From the NCBI GenBank assembly GCA_002342685.1, contig DDQN01000089.1, forward strand, positions 1 through 64,000: 64,000 nt of DNA. Direction: 5' to 3'. The position numbers and the translations under genes were made by a program. The DNA is from Vibrio sp. UBA2441. GTDB lineage: Bacteria; Pseudomonadota; Gammaproteobacteria; Enterobacterales; Vibrionaceae. The notes under the pieces were generated by a model. That model ran no database searches and was not told the origin of the DNA. It saw only the letters and a list, made by a program, of their open reading frames with translations. Shown here piece after piece: positions 59,550 through 64,000 of this stretch (within the stretch, counting starts at the first letter, position 1; each line of letters begins with the position of its first letter).

Positions 59550-61898
59550 TTATCTGATAACAATAACTCTGCTCGCTTTTTTATAATGAACTCGCCAACC
59601 AAGCCAGTTCGGCAATTCCCAACTTTTAGGGTCACCTTTTCTAAGACCACTCTTGTATTCAATATGGATTAATTTTTTGTATGGTAAATAGTCAACTCTA
59701 AGCTGTAGATCTCCCAGATTGAGATCAAAAGGGTATGTCTTTGAAAAATCATCATACTGCCAGTATGGAATACCTTCGAACGGAAAGTCGTCTTCGCTAA
59801 ACATTAACAACTCTTCGACATCACTAATACCAAGATCTAACAGCTGTTTGGTAAACCATTGATCGAAATCTAGCCCATTGTGACTTGCATTATTCTCATC
59901 TAACCCTAGGTCTACATACAGACGCCACAGGTCGATTTCCTTACTTCTTTTTCCAGCCAAATCAGGAAAAATATTTTGATTAATAACAGCATCAATCAAT
60001 GGTTTTAAAAGTAATTCTCCTTCAGGTTCAATCTGCTTTCTTGCCAAAGTTCTACCGGCATACACCAACGATAGTTGTGTCAATATAGCATCTTCAGTCA
60101 CCATAGTGCTGCCTTGTATCCAGTCCCCTAAAGACATCTCAATCAGCATAGAAATGGGCACCGGTAACATGGCTGTTGCTAAATTAAGTGTTTGCTTAAC
60201 GCCTCGACCTGGAAGTGAGTGTTGATCTAGAATAATTGCTGCTTCATCAGACTCACCAAACCGACTATTTCGTGCCGGAACCATTTCTATCCGTCCGTTC
60301 CCTAATGCTTCACGCCGCTTTTCACGGCGAACAAACACCAATTCAGGGTGAATTTGGATAATAGCCGAGAGCCATTGCTTACGATCAAACCGAGATGAAA
60401 CTTCTAACTGAGGTAAATTGAGTACACAACGCATTTGATTTGCTAACAACTGTGCTTCCCTAATCGCTTCCCTATCTAGGTCTAGAGACTCATTCAAATC
60501 GCTACGAATTAACTTAATGATAGTTTCTCCATCGCAATTAAATGTTTCCCATTGAGCTACTTCTTCAAGTTTCTCCTGATTTTTGGGCAATTGGTATAAG
60601 TTAGCAGGAACCGCTAAACCAGCAGCAAGATCAACCATAGCTTCCTGACAACCCTTATTAGGCATTCTTGTTAGCAAGTCAGCGTATAACGCATCAATCG
60701 GTAATGGATAGATAATTCTTCCATGCTCTGTCACCTTGCCTTTACTATCAATGGCTCGCATATTGCTCAAAAACTGACTTGCCAGTTGCATTGATTTGGC
60801 AGGAAGCGGGTCCAAAAAACTAAGTTCATCGAGCCTATATCCACAACAGGCACTTGCTAGCATCGCTTCCGTTAACTCTTCTCTTAACAATTCAGGTGGT
60901 GTCACAGCTTCCAGCGCGGCAAATTTCCCGTAAAGCCGAATACATCGGCCATCCATGACTCTCCCGCCCCGCCCTAACCGTTGCTTAGCACTTGCAAGGG
61001 AGATACTTTTAAGACTAAGTACTGTACGTCCATTCCGTTGCATGGTTCTTCGTTCCAACCCGGAATCAATGACAAGCGAGATATTAGGTATGGTGAGTGA
61101 TGTTTCTGCTACGTTAGTTGCTAATACTATGCGTTGCTTTGACTGTTGAGTCAGCGCGCGGTTTCGCTCTAAATCAGACACCGAAGCATGTAATTTAATA
61201 ACATCCACATCTTCAAGCTTTGATAAGGCCTGAGCACATTGAGTGATCTCTTTTCTTCCAGGCAAAAATACCAACACATCGCCCAAAGTACTCTGATATT
61301 CAGCTTGAACTACATCTGCAATTTTTCGTTCAATGGATCGCACATCTGGTAAGTAGTGACCACTTTTCGCCTGATACTCAACATCAACATTAAATAGACG
61401 CCCATTTGCAACTAACCTTTTACCCCCGATATAGTTAGCAAGCTTTTCCCCTTCAATAGTTGCCGAAGTAACAACAAGCCTATGTTTATTTAGCCGTTTC
61501 AATAACGCAACTAATAGGTCCGTATCCCAACGCCGCTCATGAAATTCATCAACAATCACCACATCAAAGCCAGCGAGTTTATCTTCTGACAGCCAACGTA
61601 ACGCGACTCCTGGTGTAACAAACACCACTTCAGATGCCTCAGAAAAACAAGTGTCTAGCTTTATGGAATAACCAATTTTTTCACCAACTCGACCTCCGTC
61701 ATGCAACGCAATGTACTCAGCCAACGAAGTGCAGGCGATTCTTCTCGGTTCTACAACTAACACTCGCCCGTATGAAGTCGCCCATAAAGGCAGCTGAGTA
61801 GATTTTCCTGAACCAGTTTCTGCTTCTACAACAAGATTTTCTTTTTGAATAGAATGACAAAATTGCTCTTTAATCGACTCAATTGGAAGTGACAACAT
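59550..61898 (-). CDS. hrpB: ATP-dependent helicase HrpB
   Basis: 782 residues from ATG 61898; the frame is open to 61976, but the family starts MLSLPIESIKEQF. DEAH/RHA-type motifs: AETGSGKSTQ (Walker A), DEFHERR (motif II), SATIEG (III), LATNVAETSLTIPNI (V), QRLGRGGRVMDG (VI), followed by the helicase-associated and HrpB C-terminal domains. HrpB is an RNA-helicase-like protein of unknown biological role. The ribosome-binding site is weak. Confidence 0.93.
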   Translation of the reverse strand: MLSLPIESIKEQFCHSIQKENLVVEAETGSGKSTQLPLWATSYGRVLVVEPRRIACTSLAEYIALHDGGRVGEKIGYSIKLDTCFSEASEVVFVTPGVALRWLSEDKLAGFDVVIVDEFHERRWDTDLLVALLKRLNKHRLVVTSATIEGEKLANYIGGKRLVANGRLFNVDVEYQAKSGHYLPDVRSIERKIADVVQAEYQSTLGDVLVFLPGRKEITQCAQALSKLEDVDVIKLHASVSDLERNRALTQQSKQRIVLATNVAETSLTIPNISLVIDSGLERRTMQRNGRTVLSLKSISLASAKQRLGRGGRVMDGRCIRLYGKFAALEAVTPPELLREELTEAMLASACCGYRLDELSFLDPLPAKSMQLASQFLSNMRAIDSKGKVTEHGRIIYPLPIDALYADLLTRMPNKGCQEAMVDLAAGLAVPANLYQLPKNQEKLEEVAQWETFNCDGETIIKLIRSDLNESLDLDREAIREAQLLANQMRCVLNLPQLEVSSRFDRKQWLSAIIQIHPELVFVRREKRREALGNGRIEMVPARNSRFGESDEAAIILDQHSLPGRGVKQTLNLATAMLPVPISMLIEMSLGDWIQGSTMVTEDAILTQLSLVYAGRTLARKQIEPEGELLLKPLIDAVINQNIFPDLAGKRSKEIDLWRLYVDLGLDENNASHNGLDFDQWFTKQLLDLGISDVEELLMFSEDDFPFEGIPYWQYDDFSKTYPFDLNLGDLQLRVDYLPYKKLIHIEYKSGLRKGDPKSWELPNWLGWRVHYKKASRVIVIR

Positions 61899-62073
61899 AG
61901 TCGCAATAAACCGTAAAAATGAAAAAGGAAGGATACTATACCTACTTTTCCACAAGAATGAATGACAACCATCCACTCATTGAGCCTCAATATTGCACTA
62001 TCTCATGAAGACAGAAATCGGTATTATGTGTTTCATCCTGTAACTCAATAAACTCAAAAGAAAAGAGGGTTAA

Positions 62074-62397
62074 ATGCTTGATGTTCTCGCGCCCGTGGGT
62101 AAGCATATTGTTCCTTATACAGCAGAGATTTCAGTCGCCTTCATCGCTTGTTTACTGGTTATTTTAGGCAACGATATCAATCGATTGCTACGAAAAATAA
62201 TGAACGGTCAACACTTTATACTAAGGACTGTAGCGTTTATCTTACTCAATGCTTTTGGCTACGGACTGTTAATGATTAAAGCCACTCCCTATCTTTCAAG
62301 CTGGTTGCGCACTTTTGAACCAGGGCTACTACTCATTGTAGTATTATCAAGTTTCACCATCATCGGTATGTGGGCTCAAAAACATCGTCATGTATAA
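62074..62397 (+). CDS. DUF3392-type membrane protein
   Basis: 107 residues with three membrane segments (ISVAFIACLLVILGNDINR, TVAFILLNAFGYGLLMIKA, GLLLIVVLSSFTIIGMWA). Matches the small DUF3392 family as I recall it. Function unknown. It precedes the sanA-like gene by 12 bases and is probably in one operon with it. Confidence 0.75.
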   Translation: MLDVLAPVGKHIVPYTAEISVAFIACLLVILGNDINRLLRKIMNGQHFILRTVAFILLNAFGYGLLMIKATPYLSSWLRTFEPGLLLIVVLSSFTIIGMWAQKHRHV

Positions 62398-62409
62398 GGT
62401 AGCTGTATT

Positions 62410-63087
62410 GTGTTAATCAAGTTTCCATCTTCCATAAAAAAAATTTGGCTTTCCACAATCGCTTTTGTGCTCACGGCGACTGTGGCCATTATTTTAGTGG
62501 ATCGTGTGGTGAGTTGGAAAACAGAAGATAAGATATATTCAGACGCCTCTTTGCTTCCAAGTTATGATGTAGCGCTCGTTCTGGGTACCAGCAAATATCT
62601 AGGCAGAATATTAAACGATTACTATGCTAATCGCATTAATGCGGCAATCGCTTTGTACGACAAAAAAAGAGTAAATACCTTTTTACTCAGTGGTGATAAT
62701 GCTCATCGTTCTTATAATGAGCCATGGACGATGAAAAGGGATCTACTAAAAGCGGGGGTTCCAGAGGAATCGATATTTTTAGATTACGCTGGCTTCAGAA
62801 CGTTAGATTCGATTGTCCGGTCTAAGGAGATATTTGATGCAGATGAGTTCATTATTATTACGCAAAAATTCCACTGCGAAAGAGCATTGTTCATAGCCAA
62901 CTATTATGACATACATGCCGTATGCCTAGCGGTGCCAGGCCCCCAGCAATATTCTGGTGTATCTATTCGATTTAGAGAAGTCTTTGCTAGGGTTAAAGCT
63001 GTTCTTGATCTTTATCTGTTTAGAACACAACCTAAATTTCTCGGCCCAAAAGAACCTATTAGGTTAACTCACTCAGATTCTGAATAA
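62410..63087 (+). CDS. sanA: SanA-like DUF218/ElyC-family membrane protein
   Basis: 225 residues from GTG 62410. One N-terminal membrane segment (STIAFVLTATVAIILVDRVV), then the DUF218 fold: YDVALVLGTSKYLG, NRINAAIALYDKKRVNTFLL, SGDNAHRSYNEPWTMKRDLL, DYAGFRTLDSIVRSKEIF, IITQKFHCERALFIAN. SanA affects envelope integrity and vancomycin exclusion at high temperature in E. coli. Periplasmic catalytic domain. Confidence 0.9.
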   Translation: MLIKFPSSIKKIWLSTIAFVLTATVAIILVDRVVSWKTEDKIYSDASLLPSYDVALVLGTSKYLGRILNDYYANRINAAIALYDKKRVNTFLLSGDNAHRSYNEPWTMKRDLLKAGVPEESIFLDYAGFRTLDSIVRSKEIFDADEFIIITQKFHCERALFIANYYDIHAVCLAVPGPQQYSGVSIRFREVFARVKAVLDLYLFRTQPKFLGPKEPIRLTHSDSE

Positions 63088-63218
63088 GATGAAACCATTC
63101 TTTGCACAGATCAATGTTTCTTTCGATTCTGTATCGAAAACCGTTCAGATTATTTTGCCACCTTACTGAGTATCTATACTAAAAAGAGTAAGTATAAACC
63201 CATGTAAAGGTGTTTGTT

Positions 63219-64000
63219 ATGTTGGTATTAACCTCTCATTTTCCTAAAGGTTTGTTCAGCAAAAACGCATTTATTCTCGTCAGTGATATTGTGATATTTA
63301 TTACGTTATTACTCACGCTGCCTTTTGAAAAAAGTATCGTTCATGGACTTAGCATTCTTATCTTTATCGCTATTCTATGGCTTACGGAAGCATTACACAT
63401 AAGCATCACAGCGTTACTAGTGCCTATGTTAGCAGTCGTCTTTAATGTCTTCGACACATCAGCAGCGTTTAGCTACTTTTCTAACCCGATTATATTTATC
63501 TTTCTCGGCGGTTTTTCTCTGGCAGCCGCATTACATAAACAAGAAATAGACAGAGCAATAGCTGACCAAGTTCTTATCGTCGCCAACGGTAAAATGTCAG
63601 TTGCTGTCATTATGTTGTTTTCTGTAAGCGCGGCACTGTCTATGTGGATATCTAATACGGCCACGATAGCAATGATGTTGCCTCTGGTTCTGGGCTTAAT
63701 GGAAAATGTAGACAAAACAACGCATCGTAGTACTTACGTCTTTGTATTATTAGGTATTGCTTACTGTGCTTCCATCGGTGGTATCGCTACCCTCGTTGGC
63801 AGCCCACCCAATGCCATTGCTGCAGCCGAACTAGGTTTAAGCTTTACTGACTGGGTAGCAATGGGGCTCCCTATATCTTTAACTCTGTTGCCTATCGCGG
63901 TAACCGTACTTTATTTAATTACCCGACCAAATTTGAACCACACGTTTGAAATTCGCCATACGACATTAGAGTGGACTCGTAGCCGAAAAATTACGCTCTT
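63219..64000 (+). CDS. SLC13/DASS-family anion transporter, N-terminal part (partial)
   Basis: ATG 63219 after AAAGG; the frame stays open to the window edge (260 codons), so the C-terminal half is missing. Many membrane segments and the family's SNT-type signatures: SNPIIFIFLGGFSLAAAL and WISNTATIAMMLPLVL, then GIAYCASIGGIATLVGSPPN. Members move dicarboxylates, phosphate or sulfate with sodium. Substrate cannot be told from this part. Confidence 0.88.
   Translation, partial: MLVLTSHFPKGLFSKNAFILVSDIVIFITLLLTLPFEKSIVHGLSILIFIAILWLTEALHISITALLVPMLAVVFNVFDTSAAFSYFSNPIIFIFLGGFSLAAALHKQEIDRAIADQVLIVANGKMSVAVIMLFSVSAALSMWISNTATIAMMLPLVLGLMENVDKTTHRSTYVFVLLGIAYCASIGGIATLVGSPPNAIAAAELGLSFTDWVAMGLPISLTLLPIAVTVLYLITRPNLNHTFEIRHTTLEWTRSRKITL

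Overview
The window looks like a chromosomal segment of a marine Vibrio or close Vibrionaceae relative. The evidence is a NorM-type MATE pump divergent from riboflavin synthase, a RelV-type alarmone synthetase next to tpm and purT, the thrS-infC-rpmI-rplT block near pheS-pheT and ihfA, and many small conserved proteins typical of Vibrionaceae (DUF3802, DUF3859, DUF3581, DUF3334, DUF3392 types). No insertion sequence, prophage, integron, CRISPR array or rRNA operon is visible. Most of it is core or near-core genome.

Layout. 1-3.5 kb: the 5' end of a giant cadherin/VCBS-type adhesin (minus strand), divergent from a TolC-like outer-membrane factor and an OmpA-type protein, i.e. part of a type I secretion/adhesion locus. 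3.5-13 kb: a chemoreceptor, an NlpC/P60 lipoprotein, a fructosamine-kinase-like protein, riboflavin synthase/NorM, an M23 endopeptidase overlapping a bactofilin, and an ATP-dependent DNA ligase. 12.8-13.24 kb: a tRNA-Val(GAC) array with its own promoter and terminator, headed by a degenerate tRNA-Val copy. 13.2-20 kb: an EAL protein, an acyl-CoA-type XRE regulator, small conserved proteins, a GAF-GGDEF cyclase and a MazG-like protein. 20.6-24 kb: astE, cobT and an unusual lactate-dehydrogenase-like enzyme. 24-31 kb: a small basic ORF, sbcB, an LrgAB-like pair with cdd, purT behind a perfect PurR box, and tpm. 31-38 kb: relV, ihfA, glgC and pheTS, with glgC lying between ihfA and pheT. 38-42.8 kb: a bacteriohemerythrin-GGDEF protein, a PQQ sugar dehydrogenase, an RRM protein, a GST and two very short genes. 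42.8-46.2 kb: rplT, rpmI, infC and thrS with recognisable RNA control elements. 46.2-64 kb: YqfB-type hydrolase, YdiJ-type dehydrogenase, DUF genes, a membrane J-protein, LexA-controlled sulA, PurR-controlled purC, two orphan solute-binding proteins, HrpB helicase, SanA, and the start of an SLC13 anion transporter that runs off the window.

Themes. Cyclic-di-GMP is prominent: one EAL protein, two GGDEF proteins with different sensors, and an adhesin whose N-terminus carries a di-alanine site of the kind cut by LapG proteases. Stress and translation control form a second theme: RelV, SulA with a LexA box, infC starting at AUU, and a thrS leader hairpin whose loop copies the tRNA-Thr(GGU) anticodon loop almost exactly. 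Purine genes purT and purC each carry a PurR operator.

The most interesting points are the thrS tRNA mimic, the export-signal-like N-terminus of RelV, a 45-bp in-frame duplication that gives one gene two ribosome-binding sites and two starts, a candidate small RNA near 46.9 kb, two short unannotated genes with strong ribosome-binding sites, and a lactate-dehydrogenase-like enzyme with Ile at the specificity position. I did not find a convincing wholly new multi-gene system. All calls were made by reading the sequence, without database searches.
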